Shown: positions 56,001-64,000 of the stretch, one piece after another
How the letters are laid out: the number at the start of each line of letters is the position of its first letter
Position numbering within the stretch: position 1 is the stretch's first letter
NCBI RefSeq assembly: GCF_015277775.1
Contig: NZ_CP063849.1
Location: forward strand, 8,323,501-8,387,500
DNA: 64,000 nt
Source of the DNA: Paludibaculum fermentans
Lineage (GTDB): Bacteria > Acidobacteriota > Terriglobia > Bryobacterales > Bryobacteraceae
Direction: 5' to 3'
The notes under the pieces: generated by a model
Database searches by the model: none
Seen by the model: the letters and a program-made list of their open reading frames with translations, nothing else
Told to the model about the DNA's origin: nothing
Position numbers and translations under genes: made by a program

Positions 56001-57424
56001 ATCGCATGCGTGCTGTCCGGTGGTACCTGTATCGAGAAGGGCAACGTCCTGGAAACCCCATCCACCGTGATAGCCGGGCGGGTTGAAGTATAGGGGCTGG
56101 ACAGATCAACGGCCTGCGCCGTGCCGTCGAACGAGATCGTGATCAGCGGGGTGGTGAGGATGGCTATCGCGTAGCTAGTCGAGCCGGCCACCGCTCTCGT
56201 GTGCGCCAGTCCATTCGCCTGGTCAGGCCGGAAGTAGGGCTGGGTGCCCCAGCCGCGGGCCGTCCCATCCGCTTTCAACGCGATGAGATAGGAGGTTCCG
56301 GCCAGCGCGACGACCCCGCCCAGGCCCGATGGCACCGCGGCCAGGTCCCCGCTGGTGGCCGTCTGCCATACCACGACGGTTCCATCGGGCCGGATACCCG
56401 CACCAGTACCATTCGCCGCGGCTAACACCCGGGACAGCTTCTCCGTGGGCACAGGCAAGGCGGCCGCGCCACCCCACGAGGTGACTTGGCCGGTGGAATC
56501 GAGCGCCACGGCGATGTTGATCCCGAGAGAGACCTGCACGACATTGGCCAGGCCCGCGGGGAAGGTCACCAGCGGGTTGGAGCCCACAGAGACGGCGGCC
56601 AGGGTGCCATCCGCGCGCACCGCCACGGCGGCGGTACTGCTGGCGGCAATCGACACAATGTTGGAAAGGCCGCCGGGAATGGCCAGTGTTCCGTACCTCG
56701 ACCACGCGGCCACGGTCCCGTCGCCCTTCAAGGCATAACACGTGAGATCGCCCATCGCGATGGCGACCACACCCGTCAGCGCCTTGGCTTCGCTGGGAGT
56801 ATCCCGGCCGTAGTAATCCCATTGAACGACGGTGCCGTCCTTCCTGAGCACAAGCGCCTCGCGCTCCGAAACCGCCAGGGCGACGGCGTCGGTAAGCCCC
56901 GGGGGCACGAAGTTGAGAGGCAGGTTCGTATTGTTCGTGGAAGCGAGGCCATACAGCCGACCTTCTGACGCAATGCTCGTCACGTCGGTGGCCAGGTTGT
57001 CTGCGATATTGGAATCCCCGCCGCCGGAGACCGTCACCAGATTGCTGACCGGGTCGGGCGCGCCAGCACCCACCGCCGCCAGTACGCTAATGGCCGGCAG
57101 CATCTGGCCCGGGGCGAAGCTATCGCTCCGCGTGCAGGTGTTGGCTACACAGGTCCAGCCGGGTCCGGACATCGTAGTGATGGCAATGCCCGATGGCATG
57201 GATTCCACCACCGAGATCGTCCCGGAAGTGGCCCCTCCGCCGGAGTTGGTGACCCTGATCAGATAGACCGCGTTGGTCTGCCCCCGCAGGAAACTGCTGG
57301 TGTGCGTGAGGGCAATGTTCAGGTCGGGGCCAGCCGCGGCCGGGGTCTGGCCGGCGGACGCGCCTGGAATCACCAGGAATAGATAGGCAGCCAGCGCGGG
57401 AAAAGAGCGAGTGTTGAGTCGCAA
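53099..57424 (-). CDS. very large secreted protein with two DUF11-RCC1-B-repeat units and two C-terminal modules
   Basis: A 1441-residue exported protein starting at TTG (57424) with AGAGG upstream; signal peptide MRLNTRSFPALAAYLFLVIPGASA. A DUF11-like domain (33-155), RCC1-type propeller repeats (~155-425) and bacterial B-repeat-like beta domains (~430-600) form one unit. The same order recurs: DUF11-like (~600-715), RCC1 repeats with the VVAWGDNSSGQATVP pattern (~720-1000), B-repeat (~1005-1150). Two copies of a ~140-residue C-terminal module (GGGKPxCFxHYD, DxGFFxGPVxPG, GWVxxGxW) end it. Propellers and beta repeats suggest binding to surfaces or carbohydrates. No enzymatic motif is visible. 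It is followed at its 5' side by an orphan fragment of the C-terminal module. Confidence 0.85.
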   Translation of the reverse strand: MRLNTRSFPALAAYLFLVIPGASAGQTPAAAGPDLNIALTHTSSFLRGQTNAVYLIRVTNSGGGATSGTISVVESMPSGIAITTMSGPGWTCVANTCTRSDSFAPGQMLPAISVLAAVGAGAPDPVSNLVTVSGGGDSNIADNLATDVTSIASEGRLYGLASTNNTNLPLNFVPPGLTDAVALAVSEREALVLRKDGTVVQWDYYGRDTPSEAKALTGVVAIAMGDLTCYALKGDGTVAAWSRYGTLAIPGGLSNIVSIAASSTAAVAVRADGTLAAVSVGSNPLVTFPAGLANVVQVSLGINIAVALDSTGQVTSWGGAAALPVPTEKLSRVLAAANGTGAGIRPDGTVVVWQTATSGDLAAVPSGLGGVVALAGTSYLIALKADGTARGWGTQPYFRPDQANGLAHTRAVAGSTSYAIAILTTPLITISFDGTAQAVDLSSPYTSTRPAITVDGVSRTLPFSIQVPPDSTHAISTAAAQPGGAQNTQYYFNAWSDGGAASHTITTGTADAVYTATFKTKFRLIISSGAGGTASPATALYDAGASVLVRATPSNGYLFSNFSYDSLGTDATNPLRVVMNASHNLTANFQAQANATVRLSLKPLHHLILGQQNAAYVARVVNEGPTAQSGVQVRFDSSRTASMTGAGWACAENICSRSDSLAPGQAYPAILIVSQLPSFTSGSEAVGLSIPSVCPGCGVRSSEPVYTNTNSVVGWGAGQAGQITAPAGLMNIVDVTAGLAHTAALLGDGKVVAWGDNSKSQTQVPANLSTAVAFAAGGYHTLALVSDGRVVAWGDNSSGQATVPTSLPTVIAVAAGQLHSLALTSDGSVVAWGANGSGQATVPAAVRDAVAIAAGGDHSLAVLRDGTVVAWGSNADGESSVPANLQGAVSVSAGASFSATLLDDGTPVVWGNNPASILNGMPAGLTDIRTLSAGTAHALALQWDGTLVAWGGNTSGQTSLPAGLAGITAIAAGGQHSEAVLSGPPRISIFLNTQPAGGSFSVDGVAYTGSQVLQLTIGQPHVVTTSSVPTLVDPGTQLIYQSWDGGYRGLTRTITPTQNATYYINYGARYKLTTTAYPSSDGSVAVSPASADGWYDGYQQVQITGVPAPGHRFTGFSGALSGATNPQLLSIQSPLAVTANFAIYDPYPSVVSLAPASGSGAAAAFSATYSAGLGYRDLAWVQLLLAAAPDGGGKPYCFLHYDVQGDRFWVYGDGGFFQGPVQPGAASALLQNQLCGLNTKTSTVAKSGNTLTFNARVAFKAAAGLNVYLRAQTLSQFDTGWVQRGTWNTSAAPLGTMSVQPGSGSNGAQTFTLLYPDPVGYEDTTAGWSQFLIAASPDGGGKPFCFVHYDKAGNGLWMYSSDVGFFLGPVSPGTASNALDSSACSINPALSGVTHPSGTVIVYVPVTLKAPMSGAKNLYQRTLDPLSRDSGWVKTGAWSVP

Positions 57425-57624
57425 ACCAACCTCTGCACTAAAATGTCACAGCCGATTTAGGCAGGTCAATCGGCTTCATCAGTGAACCTGAATAAAACTT
57501 CTCCAATCACAGCCCGGACTGCGCGTATATTTTCGGGATCAACTCGAAAATGCCATCGCGGGTACAGATCTAATCTCACCCTATTGCGAGAACGCCCGCG
57601 CCGCCCGAAATGACCCGGCTGGGT

Positions 57625-57909
57625 TCATAAAACCGTCCACACGCCGGTCTTCACCCAGCCCGAATCCCTGGACAGAGGGTCAAGACTCCGTTGATACACA
57701 TTCTTGGCGCCGGCCATCGGCCCTTTTATAGGGACAAGCACACTCAAATGCACCACGCCGGTTGGATGAGTGACCGTCGCGAGTCCGGTATCGACGGAAC
57801 AGGCGCTGCTGTCGACGGTGTTCGAGGTCACACCCGGGCTCTCCGGTCCCACGAAGAAGACCAAGTCGCTGGAGCACATCGACAGTCCGATTCCTGCCCA
57901 ATCCTCCAT
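57625..57909 (-). pseudogene. orphan fragment of the C-terminal module of the RCC1 protein
   Basis: The translated minus strand (up to 94 residues) matches the last ~90 residues of the large RCC1 protein: CSSDLVFFVGPESPG against YSSDVGFFLGPVSPG, and GAKNVYQRSLDPLSRDSGWVKTGVW against GAKNLYQRTLDPLSRDSGWVKTGAW. The front of the module, with GGGKPFCFVHYD, is absent, and no signal peptide or RCC1 repeat precedes it. A second, longer copy of such a protein probably stood here and was deleted. It is not a working gene in this form. Diverged from the module in the large protein, so not a recent copy. Confidence 0.7.
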
Positions 57910-57958
57910 GCCCGTCAGCCTGACCCGTCATACCGCGAATCACAAAAACGCGATTTCC

Positions 57959-58232
57959 AATGGAGTCAAACATGGCGCCGCGGGCTGCCAAAGCAGAAGA
58001 AACCGCTACGAACCCCGACCGTCAGGGAGGGGGCACCACCGTGTTTCGCACGGCGCATGTTAGTAAGCCGGTACACGCTCCTGGCGCGTCTTCAATGGAG
58101 TCCGAGTATCCGCCCTGCGGGCCGCCAAAGCGGATGAATCCACAGCGACCCCAGACTGTCGGGGCCCCTACCACGCTACGAACCGCGACTGGCAAGGAGC
58201 GGGCCACGGACACCTACGCGTCCGCAATGGAG
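57959..58232. repeat. degenerate ~133-bp direct repeats in a non-coding stretch
   Basis: The word AATGGAG recurs at 57959, 58094 and 58226, i.e. every 132-135 bp. The first two units also share GCGGGC(T/C)GCCAAAGC and CCCCGACCGTCAGGG versus CCCCAGACTGTCGGGG at matching offsets. The phrase GCTACGAACC with a GACxGxCA tail occurs at 58005 and again at 58175. The third unit is truncated. No gene lies in 57910-58362; the open frames here have no plausible protein composition. Confidence 0.55.
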
Positions 58233-58362
58233 CGCCATCACCCACGAACGCTAAACCTGCTCAGTCCGCTATCTCTTTCCATCGCGCCGCCGGCCACTCT
58301 GCCCAAACCACTAGAGCCAGTCCGCCCGGAAGGCCCGGCTCTGTGCCCTATCCCCCAAATAG

Positions 58363-58397
58363 TGCAAAACAGCCTGCAATCAGAAGGCAGCAGGCTG
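58363..58397 (-). terminator. intrinsic terminator of the chemoreceptor gene
   Basis: On the minus strand CAGCCTGC pairs with GCAGGCTG (58390-58397 with 58370-58377) across a 12-nt loop, followed by TTTTGC. It lies ~55 bp after the stop codon of the chemoreceptor. Confidence 0.75.
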
Positions 58398-58451
58398 GGG
58401 ACCTGGAAGAACCTCCTCCGCCAGGCCCTTCCCGGGCAGGCCCTTTAAACG

Positions 58452-60095
58452 CTATTTGAATCGATCTTCCCGCGAGAGCGCTTCGCTCAGATCGGACGCG
58501 CCAAGTGGCATTGGCATTCGCCTCTCGCCGGCAGGCCGGTCGACCGCCGCGTGCAACGGACCCAAGCTGGAATGCGATTCTCCGTGCTGGCGGGACGCCG
58601 AGCCTCGGATGCCCACTCGCTGCGTTTGATCGTATTGTCCATGCGCCGCTGCGCCGCCGCCCACCATGGCGGTCAACCGTTCCACAATGTCCTTCAGCGT
58701 GTCAGACTGCGCGTTCAATTCCTCGGCAGAAGAGGCGCTTTCCTCGGCGCTGGACGCCGTGGACTGCGTCACCTGATTCATCTGCGCGATGGCTTTGCCG
58801 ATCTGCTCGATACCACGCGCCTGCTCCTGGCTGCCCAGGTTCACCTCGTCCACCAGCGCCTTCACCCTTACTGCTTCCTCGGTGATCGCCCGAATTGCCG
58901 AGGCCACCTGATCCACTCTCACCTTGCCGTGATTGGATCTGGCAATTGATTCCTCGATCAGCGCCGAGGTGTCCTTGGCTGCCTGGGCACAACGCTGCGC
59001 CAGATTGCGCACTTCGTCGGCTACCACTGCAAAACCCATGCCCGCCTCCCCGGCGCGAGCCGCCTCCACCGCGGCATTGAGAGCCAGGATATTTGTCTGG
59101 AAGGCGATCTCGTCAATCACCTTGATAATCTTTGCAATTTTGTCGCTTTGGGCGTTGATCTCACCCATAGCCGCTACCGATTGGTCCAGCGACTGGTTGG
59201 TCTGCGCGAACTTCTCCTGCGAGTGGGTTACCAGTTCGGCGGCGGAACGCGAGTTTTCACTGTTCTTACTTGCCATGGAGTGGATTTCTTCAGTGGAGGC
59301 GGAAGTCTCTTCAAGCGCCGCTGCCTGCTCGGACGCTCCATGCGCCAGCGACTGGCTGGAGCAGGCGACCTGCGACGCCGCACTGGCGACCTGCTCGGCG
59401 CCTTCACTCAGTTCGCTGACCGCCCGGCGTAGGGCGGAGTTGATCTGCCGGACCACCACTACAACAATGCCGCCCACCACCAGTGATAGGGCCGTCAGGA
59501 TGATTGTGATCCATCGGTCCCGAGAGACCGAATCCTCCGTCTCGGCGGCAACTTTGGCCATCAATGCGGTCTGCTGGCGCTCAAGCTGCAGGCAGATCCT
59601 CCCGATATTGAGCAGCAGAGGCATGGCCTTCTCCTTCAGGATGTCCGCCGCCGCCTCCGTCCGGTCTGAACTCGCCTCACGATAGAGTTCCGTGTGCAAT
59701 CCAGCGGCTTCCTCCACCGCGCTCTTGATCTCCCGGATCATCTGGCGCGCTTCCGCCGTCTCGATGAGCGGTATGAATTCAGCGATATCCTTGTTGGCCG
59801 CGGCCACACTTTCGGCATACTCCTGGTTGTACCGCGCCATGGTGGCCTTGTCCTTCATGAAGGCGCGCGCAAGGATGCCTCGCTCGGCGCCTACCATGTC
59901 AGATTGGATACTTTTGATATCGGTCGCCAGGTAGACCTTTCTAGCATTTACGTTAACCACCTTCTTCACACTGGCCTCCAGAACCCTGTTGCTCTGCAGC
60001 GCGAGGGCGCTCACTGCGAAACTCAGCACCAGCGCGGCCGCAAAGCTTAGGAACAACTTTCTGCCGACAGTCATCTGCGATACTCGCGATCTCAT
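58452..60095 (-). CDS. methyl-accepting chemotaxis protein with four-helix-bundle sensor and almost no HAMP domain
   Basis: A 547-residue receptor. TM1 (12-33) and TM2 (~196-217) enclose a four-helix-bundle periplasmic domain containing [14 protein letters not shown]. After TM2 only about 15 HAMP-like residues ([14 protein letters not shown]) remain before the coiled coil [12 protein letters not shown]. The conserved signalling tip is intact: [42 protein letters not shown] pairs of methylation sites lie in [16 protein letters not shown] ~55-residue hydrophilic tail follows without a CheR-docking pentapeptide. No che genes are nearby. Confidence 0.92.
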   Translation of the reverse strand: MRSRVSQMTVGRKLFLSFAAALVLSFAVSALALQSNRVLEASVKKVVNVNARKVYLATDIKSIQSDMVGAERGILARAFMKDKATMARYNQEYAESVAAANKDIAEFIPLIETAEARQMIREIKSAVEEAAGLHTELYREASSDRTEAAADILKEKAMPLLLNIGRICLQLERQQTALMAKVAAETEDSVSRDRWITIILTALSLVVGGIVVVVVRQINSALRRAVSELSEGAEQVASAASQVACSSQSLAHGASEQAAALEETSASTEEIHSMASKNSENSRSAAELVTHSQEKFAQTNQSLDQSVAAMGEINAQSDKIAKIIKVIDEIAFQTNILALNAAVEAARAGEAGMGFAVVADEVRNLAQRCAQAAKDTSALIEESIARSNHGKVRVDQVASAIRAITEEAVRVKALVDEVNLGSQEQARGIEQIGKAIAQMNQVTQSTASSAEESASSAEELNAQSDTLKDIVERLTAMVGGGAAAHGQYDQTQRVGIRGSASRQHGESHSSLGPLHAAVDRPAGERRMPMPLGASDLSEALSREDRFK

Positions 60096-61036
60096 CTGAA
60101 TTCGTACTCCCTGCTCGTTTGAAGATTCCCGTCACCACACTTGCGCTTTCAGCGCGTGGAGATCGTTGCCGGTCAACACACAGCAGATCTCCAGCAAGAT
60201 TTCGACTTTATCCTTTACGCTGGCCAAGCCCGCCAAGAGTGGCGCGGCCCTTTCGGGCGCCGAAGTCCGGTGCGTTTGCGCTTCTTGCTGCGTCCAGAAG
60301 GAGCACGCCTGCTAGTGCTCACATCGCGGTCCGCAGTCGCACGGAACCCGGCTTACCCATTCCTTCATCCACGAGGATGCAGTTGCCCCGTTTACGCGAA
60401 TTCCGGAACAAGCTGAACATGGGGATCATGTTGCTGGCGCAGGCCGATCACGTCGCTAATTGGCGGCGCGGATGTGCCACCGCCACGACCTGCTGCAATC
60501 CGGCAACCGCCATGCTGGTGCAGTCACCAAATCTGAAACTCTCACGTTCGAACCCAAAACCAGTCATCCTCCGTCTGAATAGTCGTTTCGGATCGAAGCC
60601 CCCTCTTCTCCCTTCAATGCAATCGTTACGGCGTTAGTGCTGCCTCGTGTCTCCGTCCGCACCGCCTCCCCGAGCTACGCTCGAAGCCGGCCAGGCGATG
60701 TCGAATGGTCCCGCCTATAGGGCGCTGATGCTCTTATCGGTGAAATTGAGGAAACCTTAGCGGGTCTGTAGGTCGATTCGGTAGCTCAGGGGCTTGCGGC
60801 TGCGGGCTGCCCGCCGCCATCCGTGCACGCATGGGTATCGAGGATGGGACTCAGGACGTTGATCCAGACAATCCCCTTCAGCACCGCCTGTCGGCGTTCC
60901 GCACGACACGGCCCCGGTCCTCCACGCAGCCTTACCCTCAACACCGTCATGAGTACTGCCCGCACCAGGAGTCCGCTGAACGTCGCACATCATTTTCAGC
61001 ATCCTGCCGGTCGAACGTGTTCCGGCCAGTAGACCG
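60096..61036. other. ~0.94-kb stretch without a recognisable gene
   Basis: Between the chemoreceptor and the nucleotidyltransferase-like gene I see only short open frames with implausible composition (Arg-, Ser- and Pro-rich, typical of shadows in GC-rich DNA). No tRNA, terminator or repeat stands out. Slightly lower GC in parts (60520-60640) hints at foreign or decayed DNA. Confidence 0.4.
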
Positions 61037-61885
61037 TTAGTGCCGGCCAGCTACGCGAATACGCCGGTACATACGAAGGGGCCACGTCAGCACCCTCTCG
61101 CCGATCCCAAGCGGTATGCTGCGCACCAGGGCCGGGTTCCACTCATGCAGGCGAGTCTTGGCAAGATAATGCCAACGAAGCAGACGCGCGACCTCGTCCC
61201 AATCGATCGAGACCCGGCCGATCATGGCCGCGTCACAGCTCCAATGCAGCCCATCGGCATACTCGCAGCCCAGGACGCGCACCAGATCGTGCTCGGCGCT
61301 GGTCTCGCGAGCCTTCCACCCCGCCAGTTCCGGCAGCACAACGTCGCTATTCGGCAGCCCGCGCCAGTGTACCCGCACCCCGACCCCGGCACGATTGCGG
61401 AGCCGCACCGGAGGCGCAAATCGCAGTTCGAACCAACTGCCCGCTGGAGAACGCCCCTCCACCGTCCACCCGGCCTGCATCAGGGTTTCCACTGCCCGAT
61501 TCACATCGGCCGGCACCACGTCGAGGTTCAGGCTTTCGATACTCCGCATGACGCCCGCCGGCCAATACCGGTCCGCCCAATCCACCGGACCCGCGGCCTG
61601 CGCGGGCACGTCCGCCCCTGCCAGCACCGACACGGCTTCGGCCAACACCTTCCGCCGCATCTGCGCCTGGCTCCACCCCCGCCGGCAGATGCCGGTCAGG
61701 ATTGCGCGTTGTGGATCGCCTGCAAGCCATGGTTCCAGCCGTGCCGCCAACGCTGGCAACAGGCGAAAGCTCGCCGCATCCAGCCGGTCCATGTTTGCGA
61801 TGGCCCGCCATGCCCGCCACGCCTCCAAGGCCGGCTCGTCCTCGAGCATTAACGCATCGAGCAGGAACAGGTGTGGCGCCTTCAC
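61037..61885 (-). CDS. nucleotidyltransferase-like protein (NTP_transf_5 type)
   Basis: A 282-residue protein with the layout of the NTP_transf_5 family found near HPr-kinase-like proteins: a helical N-terminus (DALMLEDEPALEAWRAWRAI), then IESLNLDVVPADVNRAVETLMQAGWTV, VRVHWRGLP and LHWSCDAAMIGR, and a basic tail. In relatives the strand carries two acidic residues (xDxDxxV); here it reads NLDVV, so the first Asp is replaced and catalysis may be altered. The ATG overlaps the stop of the kinase-like gene in ATGA. Similar proteins occur in RiPP and polysaccharide loci; the substrate is unknown. Confidence 0.65.
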   Translation of the reverse strand: MKAPHLFLLDALMLEDEPALEAWRAWRAIANMDRLDAASFRLLPALAARLEPWLAGDPQRAILTGICRRGWSQAQMRRKVLAEAVSVLAGADVPAQAAGPVDWADRYWPAGVMRSIESLNLDVVPADVNRAVETLMQAGWTVEGRSPAGSWFELRFAPPVRLRNRAGVGVRVHWRGLPNSDVVLPELAGWKARETSAEHDLVRVLGCEYADGLHWSCDAAMIGRVSIDWDEVARLLRWHYLAKTRLHEWNPALVRSIPLGIGERVLTWPLRMYRRIRVAGRH

Positions 61886-63609
61886 GCCTGCCTCATTTGC
61901 TGCCGCCGGCGGTCGAGGCTCTCCTTTAGCCTGCGCAAGTCCTGTTGAGAGAGCAACGTCCGCGATTCACCGGCCGCCTGCGGAGCCCGCACCAGCACTG
62001 CCTCGAGCTCGACGCCGGTGAGTCCCTGCGCCGCGGCATTGGCCAGCCACTGCTGCACCTGTTTACCCTCCTGGGCAGGGTGTGGATCGAACAGGCCGCA
62101 GGTTCGGAATGCGCCCTTGCGCACCAGCCATCGCCGCCCGCCGTTCGAGGTCCGGACGGCGATCCAGGCGGCCTCGGGATGTTCGCCGGCGCCGCGTACC
62201 CAAGTTTCAAGCGCGCCTGCCACCAACCGATCTCCCGGCTCCAGAAACAACAGGCACTCAGCGAACGACTCGCGGATCGCGCGATTCCACGCGGCGCCCG
62301 TGGGCATGCGGTGATCGAAAGTGTGGACCTGCAAATGCACGCCGCCCACGCGCCGTTTCTCTTCCTCCGGCCGCGCGCCATGATCGATCGTAACCAGCGC
62401 CTCCACGCGGCCGTAGTGTTGCGCGTCCAGCGATGCCCGTAGCGGTTCCCACTCGCCCGCGTCCTCTTCGCGTAAGTGCACGATCACCGTCACGAACGGG
62501 CGATGGTCGTGCGCCTCCGCCGGCAGCACCGGGCCCGTCGCTGCCGCCGCCTCGCGAATGGCGTGCACGATCCCGGCCGGGTCCGTGCCCAGGTTCAGCA
62601 TCGAATGCGGGACTTGCTGGGCCATGCGGGAAAGGAATCGCACGGTTTGCCCGTTCACGTGTGGCAGGTGGACCAGGGTGCCCGAGGACAACGCCCACTC
62701 CACATCACCCGCATCCACAAGACCCAGTGTGGTTTCGGGTTGCCCCGAAATCCGCGGCGTGAGCACAAGGCGCACCGGCAGGCTCTCCGGCATGTTGTCC
62801 GCAAACCCATCGCGCAGGAATAGAACTGCCTTTTCAAAACCCGGGGATTCCACGGCGCGGCATCGCGCCGCCAGTTCCGGATATCGCTCCAGGCTGCGCC
62901 TGTCCAACTTCGCCGTCGCGTACAAGCTGTAGGCGCGGGGGGCAGGATCGAACGCCAGCGCCACATAATCGTCGCCGATGAACTGCAGGCCGTGGGCCAG
63001 GCAGGCAAGCGATGTCGACGATTTGCCCGCTCCGCCCTGTCCTGGCATCAGCACGCCGCGGCCGCCGTCGCCCACCACGGCCCCATGCACCAGTTGGTGT
63101 CCGTTGTGCGCCAACCACCAATGCAGGATGCTGCGCAACGGGCACGAAAGCACCCACGCGGGCAGATGCCGGCTTGAGGGAACCCAATAGATGGCGCGCC
63201 GTGCTTCGAGGTCCATCAGGTTCACTGAGCCCTCGCCCCACTGATACGCCGAGCGGTAACGCGGGCTGTCGAAGCCCCAGATGTTGCCCCGCGTGGTGAA
63301 GTCTTCGTGCGGCCGGGGCGGCGCCACCGGCATCACGCCCGTGGTTTCAGAATCCCACACCAGAATTTCGCAACGCGGCCCGGCGGGCAACTCGGCCACC
63401 GGGAAGGCGAGTCCCGGTGCAATTGACTCCACCAGTCCTTCGCCCGCAAAGCGGATGCGCACGGCGGTGCCGGCCACGCGAAAGTCGCGCACCACCTCAC
63501 CGCATCGCGCCGCGGCACGATGGAAGCCTTCTTCGAGCTGTTCAAAAAATAGAGCCTGATCCCGCTCCGGCGTCAGGGACGGGCGCACCAAGTCAGGATG
63601 CTGAGCCAT
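61882..63609 (-). CDS. HPr-kinase-like P-loop protein fused to a family-2-type glycosyltransferase domain
   Basis: A 575-residue fusion. Residues ~30-360 resemble the HPr-kinase-like group: the beta-rich N-terminal part, HLPAWVLSCPLRSILHWWLAHNG..LVHGAVVG, Walker A PGQGGAGKSS (189-198), and IGDDYVAL (211-218). Residues ~371-575 resemble a GT-A-fold glycosyltransferase: PFVTVIVHLREEDAGEWEPLRASLDAQHYG, VEALVTIDHGA, AWNRAIRESFAECLLFLEPGD. The DxD of GT-A enzymes is not evident; EPGD sits near where it would be. Such kinase-like proteins occur in lasso-peptide clusters, where some phosphorylate the peptide. It overlaps the upstream glycosyltransferase by 17 bp and the downstream gene by 4 bp, so all three are one operon. 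Confidence 0.75.
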   Translation of the reverse strand: MAQHPDLVRPSLTPERDQALFFEQLEEGFHRAAARCGEVVRDFRVAGTAVRIRFAGEGLVESIAPGLAFPVAELPAGPRCEILVWDSETTGVMPVAPPRPHEDFTTRGNIWGFDSPRYRSAYQWGEGSVNLMDLEARRAIYWVPSSRHLPAWVLSCPLRSILHWWLAHNGHQLVHGAVVGDGGRGVLMPGQGGAGKSSTSLACLAHGLQFIGDDYVALAFDPAPRAYSLYATAKLDRRSLERYPELAARCRAVESPGFEKAVLFLRDGFADNMPESLPVRLVLTPRISGQPETTLGLVDAGDVEWALSSGTLVHLPHVNGQTVRFLSRMAQQVPHSMLNLGTDPAGIVHAIREAAAATGPVLPAEAHDHRPFVTVIVHLREEDAGEWEPLRASLDAQHYGRVEALVTIDHGARPEEEKRRVGGVHLQVHTFDHRMPTGAAWNRAIRESFAECLLFLEPGDRLVAGALETWVRGAGEHPEAAWIAVRTSNGGRRWLVRKGAFRTCGLFDPHPAQEGKQVQQWLANAAAQGLTGVELEAVLVRAPQAAGESRTLLSQQDLRRLKESLDRRRQQMRQA

Positions 63610-64000
63610 CTTGTCGCCGCTCGGCCGCGCGCCGGCGGTCCAGTGCCGCCTTGATCACCTGCAGGTACTCGCGCCGTACGTCCTTGTTTTGCAACGTGAA
63701 GTTGTCCGGGTGCAGCCGCCGTTTGTGCAGGACTTCGTCGAGGGTAAGCGATTTAATCCCTGCCTCCTGCGCTCGCATGTACCAGTCGACGAATTCCGCC
63801 TTCAGGTCGGTGCGCAGCGGACCCACGCGATCAAACGCGCGCCGCCGCGCCATCATTCCGGAAATCAGCGGCGCCGGATGCGGCGTTTCATCGCAGATCA
63901 GCGTCGCGGCCACCTCTGGCGAGAGGTCCGGACTCCGGAACTGCACCAGATGGTTGAACACGATGTCCAGGTCCGGGTCCTCATCCAGCGCCGCGCTCTG
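63593..64000 (-). CDS. glycosyltransferase, C-terminal part, cut by the window edge
   Basis: The frame is open from the right edge of the window to a stop at 63593-63595. The visible part reads DEDPDLDIVFNHLVQF, SGMMARRRAFDRVGPLRTDLKAEFVDWYMRAQEAGI, then LDEVLHKRRLHPDNFT and a basic tail; this is the acceptor end of a family-2 glycosyltransferase (GGMMARRxAFDxVG, then WxxRA, then RLHxxN). The donor-binding part lies outside the window. It overlaps the start of the kinase-glycosyltransferase fusion by 17 bp. The gene is only partly seen, so its size and full identity remain open. Confidence 0.75.
   Translation of the reverse strand, partial: QSAALDEDPDLDIVFNHLVQFRSPDLSPEVAATLICDETPHPAPLISGMMARRRAFDRVGPLRTDLKAEFVDWYMRAQEAGIKSLTLDEVLHKRRLHPDNFTLQNKDVRREYLQVIKAALDRRRAAERRQDGSAS

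Noticed and set aside
58005-58203. Possible CRISPR-like array in the repeat stretch
   Set aside because: Units are ~133 bp, degenerate and without regularly sized unique spacers; no cas genes.
60119-60637. 172-codon frame after the chemoreceptor
   Set aside because: Arg/Ser/Pro-rich translation with no secondary-structure pattern and no start signal.

Overview
The window looks like a chromosomal piece of an acidobacterium, most likely of the Bryobacterales/Solibacter group. This rests on gene content, not on a marker gene: GC-rich codon use, two PadR regulators each overlapping a duplicated MacB/FtsX-type permease (the acidobacterial ADOP arrangement), an acidobacterial VWFA-type protein, an ECF sigma/Ser-Thr kinase pair, and large secreted repeat proteins with a C-terminal module I associate with this group. 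There is one tRNA (Pro) and no rRNA or CRISPR.

Layout. 1-3.7 kb is a scarred region: a truncated IS4-type transposase, abutting IS66-type and IS1182-type remnants, a TPR protein, three copies of a ~95-bp palindrome-containing repeat, and a frameshifted inverted copy of the 3' part of a glycosidase gene that lies 13 kb away. 3.7-10.3 kb holds a sulfatase and a tight five-gene minus-strand operon: a CoA-transferase, a 2-ferredoxin, the alpha and fused beta-gamma subunits of a 2-oxoacid:ferredoxin oxidoreductase, and a branched-chain aminotransferase. Together these could interconvert branched-chain amino acids, 2-oxo acids, acyl-CoAs and free acids, passing electrons to ferredoxin. 10.4-24 kb holds two PadR-ADOP pairs (one with a pair of palindromic operators), a hicB-hicA toxin-antitoxin pair, the intact secreted glycosidase, an MFS transporter, a secreted protein of unknown function and a secreted alpha/beta hydrolase.

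24-34 kb carries a CusA/CusB heavy-metal efflux pair behind a selenium-binding-protein-like gene, then an ECF sigma factor with a TPR Ser/Thr kinase, then tRNA-Pro. 34-41 kb holds a BON-LysM protein, GAPDH with a strong terminator, an acid phosphatase, a CHASE2 histidine kinase with an NtrC-type regulator, a 48-residue membrane protein in its own transcription unit, and a lysozyme-like protein. 41.5-46 kb holds a lone bacterial-microcompartment shell protein next to an acylating aldehyde dehydrogenase with a long, unusual C-terminal tail, a small protein of unknown function, and recJ.

46-58 kb holds an SDR, an MscS-type channel, a VWFA protein, a VOC protein, a medium-chain dehydrogenase, a 1441-residue RCC1-type secreted protein that is internally duplicated, and an orphan fragment of its C-terminal module. 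58-64 kb holds a degenerate ~133-bp repeat stretch, a chemoreceptor with almost no HAMP domain, about 0.9 kb without a recognisable gene, and at the right edge an overlapping set: glycosyltransferase (cut by the window), HPr-kinase-like/glycosyltransferase fusion, and nucleotidyltransferase-like protein. That set may be the edge of a peptide- or glycan-modifying locus.

The strongest candidates for something new are the microcompartment aldehyde dehydrogenase tail, the kinase-glycosyltransferase fusion locus, and the almost identical inverted repeats that could flip a ~13-kb segment.
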